Assembly (NCBI GenBank): GCA_900466475.1
Contig: UBMI01000009.1
Coordinates: forward strand, 176,478 to 240,477
Direction: 5' to 3'
Origin: Hyphomicrobiales bacterium
GTDB lineage: Bacteria; Pseudomonadota; Alphaproteobacteria; Rhizobiales; Rhizobiaceae
Length of the DNA: 64,000 nucleotides
Position 1 is the first letter of the stretch; each line of letters begins with the position of its first letter. Under the pieces are notes generated by a model that was given only the letters and a program-made list of their open reading frames with translations, did not search any database and was not told where the DNA came from. A program made the position numbers and the translations under genes. This document shows, one piece after another, positions 27,450 to 35,259 of this stretch.

Positions 27450-28670
27450 ATGATTCCCGCACAAAATCCCTCGACGGGTGAGGGAGCGCCGCCGCGCTTC
27501 CGGCAGCTTAGCGCGCTGTGCTACAGCGCGCCGCTGCTGGTCAACGGCATCGTTCTGCCCTTCTTCCCCGTCTGGCTTGCAGACCACCAGTTCAGTGACC
27601 ACCAGATCGGCACGATTCTGGCCGTACCCATGGTGGTGCGCGTTCTTGTGGCCCCGATCGTGGCAGTCTTTGCCGACCGCATGCAGGAGAGGGCACATGT
27701 GCTTCTATGGTCAGGCATCCTCTCGCTGCTGACCGCCATAGCGCTCTACTGGACCACGAATTTCTGGCCGGTGCTGATCGTCTTTGCGCTGCAGGGCGCG
27801 ACATTCGCTCCTTATGTGCCGGTCGTCGAATCGATCGTGATTTCGGGGGTGCGCCGCTGGGGGCTCGATTACGGCTCCATGCGCGTCTGGGGCTCAGTTG
27901 CGTTCATTGTTTCCACTTTGATCGGCGGCGAACTGGTCGGCAAATGGGGCGGCGCCATGGTGCTGCCGGTGATGATCTTCGGCTTCACGCTGACAATCGT
28001 CATGGCGGTTTTCTGTCCGCGCATCGGGCCGACACGGCGGCGTGGCCAGCCGATCAATCTCCCGGCGACGACGGGCAGCGGCCTGCGCGAGCCGCATCTG
28101 CTGCTTCTGCTGCTCGGCGTTTCCATACAGCAGGCAAGCCATGCGCTGCTCAACGCCTTCTCCTCGATCTATTGGCACCAGCTCGGTTTTTCGGGTACCG
28201 CGGTCGGCCTGCTCTGGAGCGCCGGCGTCGCATCCGAAGTAACGGTGTTCTTCCTGTCGCGGCGGCTCAATCGCCGCTTTAATGCCTGGACGCTGATCCG
28301 CTTCGGCTGCGCCGTCAGCATCTGCCGCTGGGTGTTCTTCCCGATGGAAACGAGCTTCATCGGCTTCTTCATGCTGCAATGCCTGCACGGTTTTACCTAT
28401 GCCTTCGTGCATACCGGCGTGCAGCGGCGCATCGTGGCGACGGTGCAGGAGACGCAGGAAGCCTCGGCCCAGGGCGCCTATTTCTTCTATATCGGCATGG
28501 CCTCCGGCCTGATGACGATCGCCTCAGGCTACATCTATTCCGCGCTCGGCCTCGACAGCTTTTATGTCATGGCCTGTGTCGCGGCCTTCGGGCTCGCCCT
28601 TGTCATCATCGCCTATTATCTTCAGCCCCAGAGGCTGGCGTCGGGCGGGAATACGAGGGAGCCGGCATAG
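27450..28670 (+). CDS. MFS transporter (HcaT/nucleoside symporter-like)
   Basis: A 406-aa transporter with 12 predicted helices, resembling the 3-phenylpropionate/nucleoside:H+ symporter group: GIVLPFFPVWLADHQFSD near the N-terminus and YGSMRVWGSVAFIVSTLI at helix 5. It is preceded by a 189-base gap. The last 49 bases overlap, in antisense, the 3' end of the convergent epimerase gene, so the two C-termini share DNA. The substrate is unknown. Confidence 0.85.
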   Translation: MIPAQNPSTGEGAPPRFRQLSALCYSAPLLVNGIVLPFFPVWLADHQFSDHQIGTILAVPMVVRVLVAPIVAVFADRMQERAHVLLWSGILSLLTAIALYWTTNFWPVLIVFALQGATFAPYVPVVESIVISGVRRWGLDYGSMRVWGSVAFIVSTLIGGELVGKWGGAMVLPVMIFGFTLTIVMAVFCPRIGPTRRRGQPINLPATTGSGLREPHLLLLLLGVSIQQASHALLNAFSSIYWHQLGFSGTAVGLLWSAGVASEVTVFFLSRRLNRRFNAWTLIRFGCAVSICRWVFFPMETSFIGFFMLQCLHGFTYAFVHTGVQRRIVATVQETQEASAQGAYFFYIGMASGLMTIASGYIYSALGLDSFYVMACVAAFGLALVIIAYYLQPQRLASGGNTREPA

Positions 28671-29605
28671 TTCAGACCGGGCTCGCGGTCGCGGGCCAGG
28701 AGCAGCGGGCCGTCGAGATCGACGAAATCAGCGTCCTGCGCCAGAAGAACGGCGGGCGCCATCGCAAGCGACGTGCCGACCATGCAGCCGATCATGATCG
28801 AGAAGCCGAGCCGCTGGGCTTCCTCCTTCATTTCCAGCGCTTCCGTCAGGCCGCCGGTCTTATCCAGTTTGATGTTGATCGCGTCATAGCGGTCGGCAAG
28901 GCTTGCGAGGTCGCCGGTGTGATGGACGCTTTCATCGGCGCAGACGAGCACATGGCGAGCGATCTCGGCCAGCATGTCGTCACGGCCGGCCGGCAGCGGC
29001 TGCTCCACCAGCGCGATATTGGCTTCGGCAGCGATACGAAGATGATGTTCAAGCCTGTCTTCCGGCCAGCCCTCATTGGCATCGAGGATGATGGCGGAAT
29101 CGGGCGCGGCGGCGCGCACTGCCAGGATGCGGCTTTCGTCATCGCCAGTGCCGACCTTGACCTTCAGGAGCGGGCGCTGGGCATGTTCACGAGCCTGGGC
29201 TGCCATGACATCGGGTTCTCCGAGCGAGATCGTATAGGCCGTCGTCAGGGACTTCAACTTGCGCAGATCGAGCCGGTCGGCAACGCTCCGGCCTGATAGT
29301 TTGGCTTCGAGATCCCACAGCGCGCAATCGACGGCATTGCGGGCCGCGCCCGGCGGCATGGCATGCAACAGTGCGGCCCGGGAGATGCCATCCTCGATCA
29401 GCGGACGGGCCGCTTCGATCTGCGCCATCACGCTTTCCGTCGTCTCGCCATAGCGGCGGTAGGGCACACATTCGCCCCATCCTTTGGCACCTGATTCTGT
29501 CAGCGTGCAGGTGATCACCTCGGCGGAGGTCTTTGCCCCGCGCGAGATGGTGAAAGTTCCCGCAATCGGGAATGAATTCATCTGGATATCAAGATTGCGC
29601 GGCAT
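28622..29605 (-). CDS. dgcA: Enolase-superfamily dipeptide epimerase / N-acetyl-D-Glu racemase
   Basis: A 327-aa muconate-lactonizing-enzyme-type protein of the L-Ala-D/L-Glu epimerase group. Catalytic parts are visible: LLKVKVG (KxK base), the metal ligands in IILDANEGW, VEQPLP and VCADES, and INIKLDKTGG (second lysine). Such enzymes epimerise Ala-Glu from murein peptides or racemise N-acetyl-glutamate; the sequence alone does not settle which. It is convergent with the MFS gene, overlapping it by 49 bases, and divergent from the Mla operon about 100 bases away. The symbol is tentative. Confidence 0.78.
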   Translation of the reverse strand: MPRNLDIQMNSFPIAGTFTISRGAKTSAEVITCTLTESGAKGWGECVPYRRYGETTESVMAQIEAARPLIEDGISRAALLHAMPPGAARNAVDCALWDLEAKLSGRSVADRLDLRKLKSLTTAYTISLGEPDVMAAQAREHAQRPLLKVKVGTGDDESRILAVRAAAPDSAIILDANEGWPEDRLEHHLRIAAEANIALVEQPLPAGRDDMLAEIARHVLVCADESVHHTGDLASLADRYDAINIKLDKTGGLTEALEMKEEAQRLGFSIMIGCMVGTSLAMAPAVLLAQDADFVDLDGPLLLARDREPGLNYAGSLVFPPDASLWG

Positions 29606-29706
29606 ATTTGCTCTCCTGCGAGCATGGAAATTGCGCGTTGCTTCTGTATATTAACGCGCCGGGCGGCGAATATCACGTTCGCGAGTCGGGACTGTCGCTG
29701 CAAGCA

Positions 29707-30876
29707 TTGAAAGACACAAGTATTTTGAAGTCCGAGAAACGCAACGCCGCCTCGCTGCATGTGGACGACCGAGCCGAGGGCTCGGGCCAGCATGTGCATC
29801 TCGAAGGCAATTGGCGCAGCGCCAACCTCCATCTCGTCCTGCAGGATTTCGACAAGCTCGCACGCAGCAATAGCGGCGACCTGACGCTCGATCTTTCCAA
29901 TGTCACCGATATCGACACGGCCGGCATCTGGTTGCTTTGCCGGCTAAAGAAACAGCAGGAAGAGGCCGGGCGGACTGTCCGTTTCGAAGGCACGAACCAG
30001 CATATCGACGAGCTGATCGCCACCTTCTCCAAGGAGCCTGATAAGCAGGAGCCCGAGCAGAAGGAAAAGGGTTCGCTCATGGAGCGCGTCTTCGCGCCGA
30101 TCGGCCGCATGACCTTTGATGTCTGGGACAATCTGGCCGCCGCCATGTACATCCTCGGATCGGCGGTGCGCGGCGCGCAGATGAAGTTCGGCCGGGGCAG
30201 CGGCGTATCGCCCGCTTCGATCGTCAACCAGATCGACCATATGGGTGTGCGGGCCGTTCCGATCATCCTGCTGATGTCCTTCCTGATCGGCGCGATCATT
30301 GCGCAGCAGGGCGCCTTCCAGCTTCGCTATTTCGGCGCGGAAATCTTCGTCGTCGACCTTGTCGGCATCCTGCAGCTTCGTGAAATAGGCGTGCTTCTGA
30401 CCGCGATCATGATCGCCGGCCGCTCGGGCAGTGCCATCACCGCCGAAATCGGCTCCATGAAGATGCGCGAGGAAGTCGACGCGCTGAAGGTGATGGGCCT
30501 CAACCCGATCGGCGTGCTGATCTTCCCGCGGCTGGTGGCGCTCACTGTTGCGCTGCCGCTTCTGACCGTGATTGCCAACTTTGCTTCGCTGGCGGGTGCC
30601 GCTGCCGTCGCCTATCTTTATTCGGGTATTACATTCGCCACCTTCCTGTCGCGCCTGCATGAGGCCGTAACGCTTTCGACCATATTGGCCGGCATGATCA
30701 AGGCGCCGTTCATGGCGCTCGTCATCGGCATCGTCGCGGCGGTCGAAGGCCTGAAGGTCGGCGGCAGTGCCGAATCGCTCGGCCAGCATGTGACCGCCTC
30801 CGTCGTGAAGGCGATTTTCGTCGTCATCCTGATGGACGGACTTTTTGCGATGTTCTATGCAGCGATCGATTTCTGA
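29707..30876 (+). CDS. mlaE: Mla/MCE ABC transporter permease with N-terminal STAS domain
   Basis: The inner-membrane permease of a lipid-transport system that moves phospholipids between the membranes. Residues about 15-95 form a STAS-like domain (LTLDLSNVTDIDTAGIWLL), fused here to MlaE; in E. coli the STAS protein MlaB is separate. The permease part shows the MlaE pattern AVPIILLMSFLIGAIIAQQG, IMIAGRSGSAITAEIGSM and EEVDALKVMGLNP. The start is unclear: TTG 29707 or TTG 29725 are reasonable; the frame is open to 29572 but that overlaps the divergent epimerase gene. Operon with the next three genes. Confidence 0.9.
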   Translation: MKDTSILKSEKRNAASLHVDDRAEGSGQHVHLEGNWRSANLHLVLQDFDKLARSNSGDLTLDLSNVTDIDTAGIWLLCRLKKQQEEAGRTVRFEGTNQHIDELIATFSKEPDKQEPEQKEKGSLMERVFAPIGRMTFDVWDNLAAAMYILGSAVRGAQMKFGRGSGVSPASIVNQIDHMGVRAVPIILLMSFLIGAIIAQQGAFQLRYFGAEIFVVDLVGILQLREIGVLLTAIMIAGRSGSAITAEIGSMKMREEVDALKVMGLNPIGVLIFPRLVALTVALPLLTVIANFASLAGAAAVAYLYSGITFATFLSRLHEAVTLSTILAGMIKAPFMALVIGIVAAVEGLKVGGSAESLGQHVTASVVKAIFVVILMDGLFAMFYAAIDF

Positions 30877-30877
30877 C

Positions 30878-31729
30878 ATGGCGGACAACGTGGATCAGCA
30901 ACCGATCGAAGAGACCAGGAACGGTGATCGCGACATCGTGCTTTCAGCGCGTGACGTCACTGTCGGTTTTGGCTCCAAGGTCGTGCTCGACAAGCTCAAC
31001 CTCGATATCTACCGCGGCGAGATCCTCGGCTTCGTCGGCGCCTCCGGCACCGGCAAATCGGTGCTGATGCGCACCGTTCTGCGCCTGCTGCCGCGCCGTT
31101 CCGGCACAATCAAGATTCTCGGCCAGGATTTCGACGAGCTCAACGAGCAGGAACGCAATGCGCTCGACATGCGTCTCGGCGTGCTCTTCCAGCAGGGCGC
31201 GCTCTTCTCCTCGCTGACGGTGAAGGAGAATATCCAGGTGCCGATGCGTGAATATCTGGACCTGCCGAGTTCGCTGATGGATGAGCTTGCGCATCTGAAG
31301 ATCCGCATGGTGGGCCTCGCGGCGGATGCGGCCGACAAATATCCTTCCGAGCTTTCAGGTGGCATGATCAAGCGCGCGGCACTTGCCCGTGCGCTGGCGC
31401 TCGACCCGGAACTCGTCTTCCTCGACGAGCCAACGTCAGGCCTCGATCCCATCGGGGCTGCGGAATTCGACGAGCTGATCGCCAATCTGCGCGATAGCCT
31501 GGGGTTAACAGTCTATATGGTGACCCACGACCTCGACAGCCTGTTCTCGGTCTGCGACCGTATTGCCGTGCTTGGAAAGAAGCGGGTAATGGTGGAAGGA
31601 ACGATCGACGACATGCTGGCCTACGACGATCCGTGGGTTCAGGCCTACTTCAAGGGCAAGCGCGCGCGTTCCATCGTGCCGCAGGACGACGCGCCGGCGG
31701 CCCGGGCGCAGCATGACAGCGGGAAGTGA
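30878..31729 (+). CDS. mlaF: Mla/MCE ABC transporter ATP-binding protein
   Basis: A 283-aa ATPase that powers the lipid transporter with the MlaE permease. Motifs: Walker A GASGTGKSVL, Q-loop GVLFQQGALFSSLTV, signature LSGGMIKRAALARAL, Walker B ELVFLDEPTSGLDP and H-loop YMVTHDLDSL. The ATG lies one base after the mlaE stop, indicating translational coupling. The C-terminal tail is basic, then Ala-rich. It belongs to the four-gene operon 29707-33779. Confidence 0.93.
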   Translation: MADNVDQQPIEETRNGDRDIVLSARDVTVGFGSKVVLDKLNLDIYRGEILGFVGASGTGKSVLMRTVLRLLPRRSGTIKILGQDFDELNEQERNALDMRLGVLFQQGALFSSLTVKENIQVPMREYLDLPSSLMDELAHLKIRMVGLAADAADKYPSELSGGMIKRAALARALALDPELVFLDEPTSGLDPIGAAEFDELIANLRDSLGLTVYMVTHDLDSLFSVCDRIAVLGKKRVMVEGTIDDMLAYDDPWVQAYFKGKRARSIVPQDDAPAARAQHDSGK

Positions 31730-31738
31730 CCGGAGACG

Positions 31739-33109
31739 ATGGAAACCAAAGCCAATTACACGATCGTCGGCTTTTTCACCGTTCTGGTGATCGCGGCCGC
31801 ATTCGGTTTCGTCTACTGGATGGCCGAATATGGCCGCAGCGGGCCGATGGCCGAGCTGATCGTGCGCATCCCGGGCTCAGCCAACGGCCTCAGCGTCGGT
31901 TCGCCTGTCCGGTTCAACGGCATTCAGGTCGGCTCGGTGCAGACGCTCTCCATCGATGCCGACGACCCGCAATATTCGCTGGCCTTTACCGAAGTTCGCT
32001 CGGATGCGCCGATCTATCCCTCCACCAAGGCAGCGCTTGAAATCCAGGGCCTGACGGGGGCGGCCTATATCGAGCTTTCCGGCGGCCGCAAGGAAGACAA
32101 GAACATTCTCCAGCAGGCGCTGGAAAGCGGCAAACGCGCCGTCATCGTCGCCGACCAGTCGAGCGTCACCAACCTGCTCGCAACTGCCGACAAGATCCTT
32201 GACCGTGCCAACGATGCCGTTGGCGATGTGCAGGGCTTCGTGCGCGACGCGCGCGGGCCACTGACCAAGACCCTGCAGAATGCCGAAACCTTCTCGGATG
32301 CGCTGGCCAAGAATTCCGGCAATATCGACAGCTTCCTGCAGAGTGTAGGCGATCTCTCCAATACGGTGCGCAATGTCTCGGGCCGTGTCGATTCGACGCT
32401 TGCGGCCGTCGAGGATCTGGTGAAGGCCGTCGACGCGAAGAAGATCAACACGATCCTCAGCAATGCCGAGAAGGTTAGCCGTGACATAGCCGACGCCTCC
32501 GGCGGTCTGAAGGGGCTTGTCGACAAGGTCGACCAGACGGTGACGACCTACAACGAATTCGGCAAAAAGGCACAGGTGACACTCGATCGTGTCGATACAC
32601 TGGTCGCCGCCATCGACACCAACAAGATAAAGGGCTCGGTCGACGATATCGCCCAGGCGACCAAGGATGCACGCGCTGCCGTCGCCTCGATCCGCGATGT
32701 CACCAACACCGTGGCGGACCGGAAGAAGGATATCGACCAGACGATCCAGGACGTCCAGCAGATGGCAAACAAGCTGAACTCGGCTTCGACCCGTGTCGAC
32801 GGCATCCTCATCAAGGTCGATGCCCTGCTCGGCTCCGACAATACCAATTCGCTCTTTACCGAGGCGCGCGCGACGCTCGAATCCTTCAAGAAGGTTGCCG
32901 ACAGCGTCAATGCACGCATCGGGCCGATCGCCGACAACCTGCAGCGCTTCTCGGGCAGCGGGCTCAGCGACGTCCAGACGCTGGTCAACGAGCTGCGCGG
33001 CACGGCGAACAATCTCAACAATGCCATCAGCAATTTCGACCAGAATCCGCAGCGGATCATCTTCGGCGGGCCGACGGTCAAGCAATATGACGGGCGCACA
33101 CGGCGCTAG
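31739..33109 (+). CDS. mlaD: MCE (MlaD-family) substrate-binding protein
   Basis: A 456-aa periplasmic lipid carrier anchored by one N-terminal helix (YTIVGFFTVLVIAAAFGFVY). The MCE domain is at about residues 40-115 (GSANGLSVGSPVRFNGIQVG, then LEIQGLTGAAYIELSGG). The following 340 residues are long helices rich in D, K, N and V repeats (SNTVRNVSGRVDSTLAAVED; TIQDVQQMANKLNSASTRVD). Family members of this kind can span the periplasm. It is longer than E. coli MlaD (183 aa) and closer to the Mce-type rhizobial proteins. Starts 9 bases after mlaF. Confidence 0.92.
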   Translation: METKANYTIVGFFTVLVIAAAFGFVYWMAEYGRSGPMAELIVRIPGSANGLSVGSPVRFNGIQVGSVQTLSIDADDPQYSLAFTEVRSDAPIYPSTKAALEIQGLTGAAYIELSGGRKEDKNILQQALESGKRAVIVADQSSVTNLLATADKILDRANDAVGDVQGFVRDARGPLTKTLQNAETFSDALAKNSGNIDSFLQSVGDLSNTVRNVSGRVDSTLAAVEDLVKAVDAKKINTILSNAEKVSRDIADASGGLKGLVDKVDQTVTTYNEFGKKAQVTLDRVDTLVAAIDTNKIKGSVDDIAQATKDARAAVASIRDVTNTVADRKKDIDQTIQDVQQMANKLNSASTRVDGILIKVDALLGSDNTNSLFTEARATLESFKKVADSVNARIGPIADNLQRFSGSGLSDVQTLVNELRGTANNLNNAISNFDQNPQRIIFGGPTVKQYDGRTRR

Positions 33110-33164
33110 AGCAATTTCGGTCGGGAATTGCGGGAAAGAAAACAGAGGTCAGGGGTAGCGTAAT

Positions 33165-33779
33165 ATGGGTCTATCGCATGTGATGTCGCGCCGTTCCTGG
33201 ATCCGCGGAACGGCGATTATTTTGCCGCTGACGGCAGCCCTTCTCGCAGGCTGCGGAACGACGGCAAAGAACGACACCTATGATCTCTCGGCAGCCTCAG
33301 TCGATGGCAGCGGTCCATCGGCCAAGAACAAGCAGATCCTGATTGCCGATCCGACGGCGCTGAAGGCACTGAACAGCGACCAGATCGTCATCCGCGTTTC
33401 GCCCTCGGAAATCCAGTATCTGTCACGCTCGCAGTGGAGCGATACGCTGCCGCGCATGGTGCAGGCAAAGCTCGTCGAAGCCTTCGAGAATTCCGGCAAG
33501 CTCGGCGGCGTCGGCAAGCCGGGGCAGGGACTGGCGATCGACTATCAGGTCGTCAGCGACATCCGCTCTTTCGAAATCGATGCTTCCTCCGGCAACAGGG
33601 CCGTCGTGGAGATCTCCGTGAAGATCCTCAACGACCGCAACGGTACAGTGCGCGCCCAGCAGGTCTTCCGCGCGACGGCGGCTGCCGGCGGTGACAATGC
33701 GGGCTTCGTGAAGGGGCTCGATCGAGCGTTTACGGCAGTGACCGATCAGATCGTCGGCTGGACGCTGAAGTCGATCTAA
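33165..33779 (+). CDS. ABC-type transport auxiliary lipoprotein (PqiC-like)
   Basis: A 204-aa lipoprotein with lipobox TAALLAGCGT, the cysteine being near residue 29. The rest fits the ABC-transport auxiliary component family (PqiC/DUF330-like): IVIRVSPSEIQYLSRSQWSD, LVEAFENSG, then QVVSDIRSFEID. It probably sits in the outer membrane and receives or hands over lipid from the MCE protein. It closes the Mla operon, 55 bases after mlaD. ATG 33165 follows AGGGG; ATG 33183 is possible. Confidence 0.88.
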   Translation: MGLSHVMSRRSWIRGTAIILPLTAALLAGCGTTAKNDTYDLSAASVDGSGPSAKNKQILIADPTALKALNSDQIVIRVSPSEIQYLSRSQWSDTLPRMVQAKLVEAFENSGKLGGVGKPGQGLAIDYQVVSDIRSFEIDASSGNRAVVEISVKILNDRNGTVRAQQVFRATAAAGGDNAGFVKGLDRAFTAVTDQIVGWTLKSI

Positions 33780-33797
33780 TTCCTGAACACGGAAAGC

Positions 33798-34217
33798 TCA
33801 GTTCGATCTCAGCACCTTCGCCAGAGGGCCATCCTTGATCGCAAGGCGTGACCATCCCGGCTTCTTGCCTCTTTGCATTATGGCATGAAGCCGACCGCGG
33901 ATAAAAATATACGCCTTGTCCGAATGCCAGCGGGATTGTTCCCATTTGACCAATACTTCCGATCGATCCTGTATCGGTAAGAATTGCTCCGTGCTGGCGA
34001 AGTTTGCTGGGTTCTGAAACGGCAATTTCGAACGGTCACCCCAGTCAATCGTCTCAGGCGCCGGACCGCAATTGTAAAGCCATACGTCGGCTGTGATGTT
34101 GCGCGCCGCATCCAGCAAATAGGCATAGGCCTTCTCGCCGTCATCCTCGATGATAACAGAGTTTCCCGTATTCGGGTCGATCAGTTGTTCAAAGAAGCCG
34201 TCCTCGATTTCTTGCAC
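33798..34217 (-). CDS. Small protein of unknown function
   Basis: I do not recognise this 139-aa soluble protein. It has no signal peptide. Notable stretches are DGEKAYAYLLDAARNITAD, WGDRSKLPFQNPANF and ending GWSRLAIKDGPLAKVL. It is Trp- and aromatic-rich and lower in GC than the surrounding genes. It lies 26 bases downstream of the carboxypeptidase gene on the same strand and could be co-transcribed, and is convergent with the Mla operon. Confidence 0.6.
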   Translation of the reverse strand: MQEIEDGFFEQLIDPNTGNSVIIEDDGEKAYAYLLDAARNITADVWLYNCGPAPETIDWGDRSKLPFQNPANFASTEQFLPIQDRSEVLVKWEQSRWHSDKAYIFIRGRLHAIMQRGKKPGWSRLAIKDGPLAKVLRSN

Positions 34218-34243
34218 CAGGCGGATCCTCTGAATGAAATGCG

Positions 34244-35113
34244 TTATTTCGTCGGCTGGGCATCCGTCATCGTCGGCGTGCCGCCCGTTGCCGAGGCTGT
34301 CGCGGTGGTCGCCGAGGGCAGGTAGCTGTCGAGCAGGCCGGCCATCTTGTCGTCGCGCAGGCTGGCGGTCTTTTCGCCCATGACGACGCCGACGACGCGG
34401 CGGCCATCCTTGGCGGCCGAGGTCACAACGTTGTAGCCGGATGCATCCGTGAAGCCGGTCTTGATGCCGTCGACGCCGTTGTAGCGGTACATGAGGTTGT
34501 TGTGGCCGCGCAGCTTCATGCCGCGGAACTGGAAACCGCGCATGGAGAAGAGCTTGAACTCGTCGGGGAAGTCGCGCATCAGCGAAACGCCAAGTGTCGC
34601 CATATCGCGCGCGGTGGTCACCTGTTCCGGATCCGGCAGGCCCGACGGGTTCTTGAAGACAGTGTCCTTCATGCCGAGCTGACGGGCCTTTTCCGTCATC
34701 AGTGTGCCGAAGGCCTGTTCGGAGCCGCCCAGCTGTTCGGCAAGCGCCACAGCGGAATCATTGGCCGAGAGAACGACGATGCTTTCGACAGCCTCCTTGA
34801 CCGTGACCTTGCGGCCGGCGCCGACGGCAAGCTTGAACGGCTCCTTGCTCTCGGCATTTTCCGACATGGTGATCTTCTGGTCCCAGGTCAGGCGTTTGTC
34901 ATGCAGCGCCTGGAAGGTGAGATAGAGCGTCATCATCTTCGTCAGCGATGCCGGATAATTCAGATCGTCCTGATTGGACGCTTCGAGAACCTGGCCGGTC
35001 TGCACATCCACCAGAAAACTTGCCTGGCCGGCTTCGGCCTGAATGAACGCGCCCAGAAGAAATGCTGAGGATAAGGCGGCGGCTACAAGCCGGGAGGTCG
35101 TCTTGGTCATCAA
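34244..35113 (-). CDS. D-alanyl-D-alanine carboxypeptidase (PBP5/6-like)
   Basis: A 289-aa serine peptidase that trims the terminal D-Ala of murein peptides in the periplasm. It has a signal peptide (SRLVAAALSSAFLLGAFIQ) and the three penicillin-binding motifs: NYPASLTKMM (SxxK), VLSANDSAV (SxN) and GIKTGFTDASG (KTG). The C-terminal PBP5-type beta domain and membrane anchor are absent; the protein ends in a Thr/Ala/Pro-rich tail. That is common among short alphaproteobacterial DacF/DacC-like enzymes. The start may be either of two adjacent Met codons. Confidence 0.9.
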   Translation of the reverse strand: MMTKTTSRLVAAALSSAFLLGAFIQAEAGQASFLVDVQTGQVLEASNQDDLNYPASLTKMMTLYLTFQALHDKRLTWDQKITMSENAESKEPFKLAVGAGRKVTVKEAVESIVVLSANDSAVALAEQLGGSEQAFGTLMTEKARQLGMKDTVFKNPSGLPDPEQVTTARDMATLGVSLMRDFPDEFKLFSMRGFQFRGMKLRGHNNLMYRYNGVDGIKTGFTDASGYNVVTSAAKDGRRVVGVVMGEKTASLRDDKMAGLLDSYLPSATTATASATGGTPTMTDAQPTK

Positions 35114-35231
35114 TGTCTACGGTCTCTGTCGTGGCAAGCAAATGGCTTGGCTATGGTCTGGCTGGGCCTTATGCCCCGTTGGTGCATGCGGATCAGGGAT
35201 GTTTGTGACGGAATGAGGGAGCCGGGGCAAT

Positions 35232-35259
35232 AAAAAAGGGTCATCCACAGATGACCCTT
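35232..35259 (-). terminator. Intrinsic terminator after the giant repeat gene
   Basis: AAAAAAGGGTCATC and GATGACCCTTTTT pair across a short CACA loop. Read on the minus strand the stem is followed by TTTTTTATT, just after the stop at 35293. T-runs on both sides could make it work in both directions. Confidence 0.82.
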
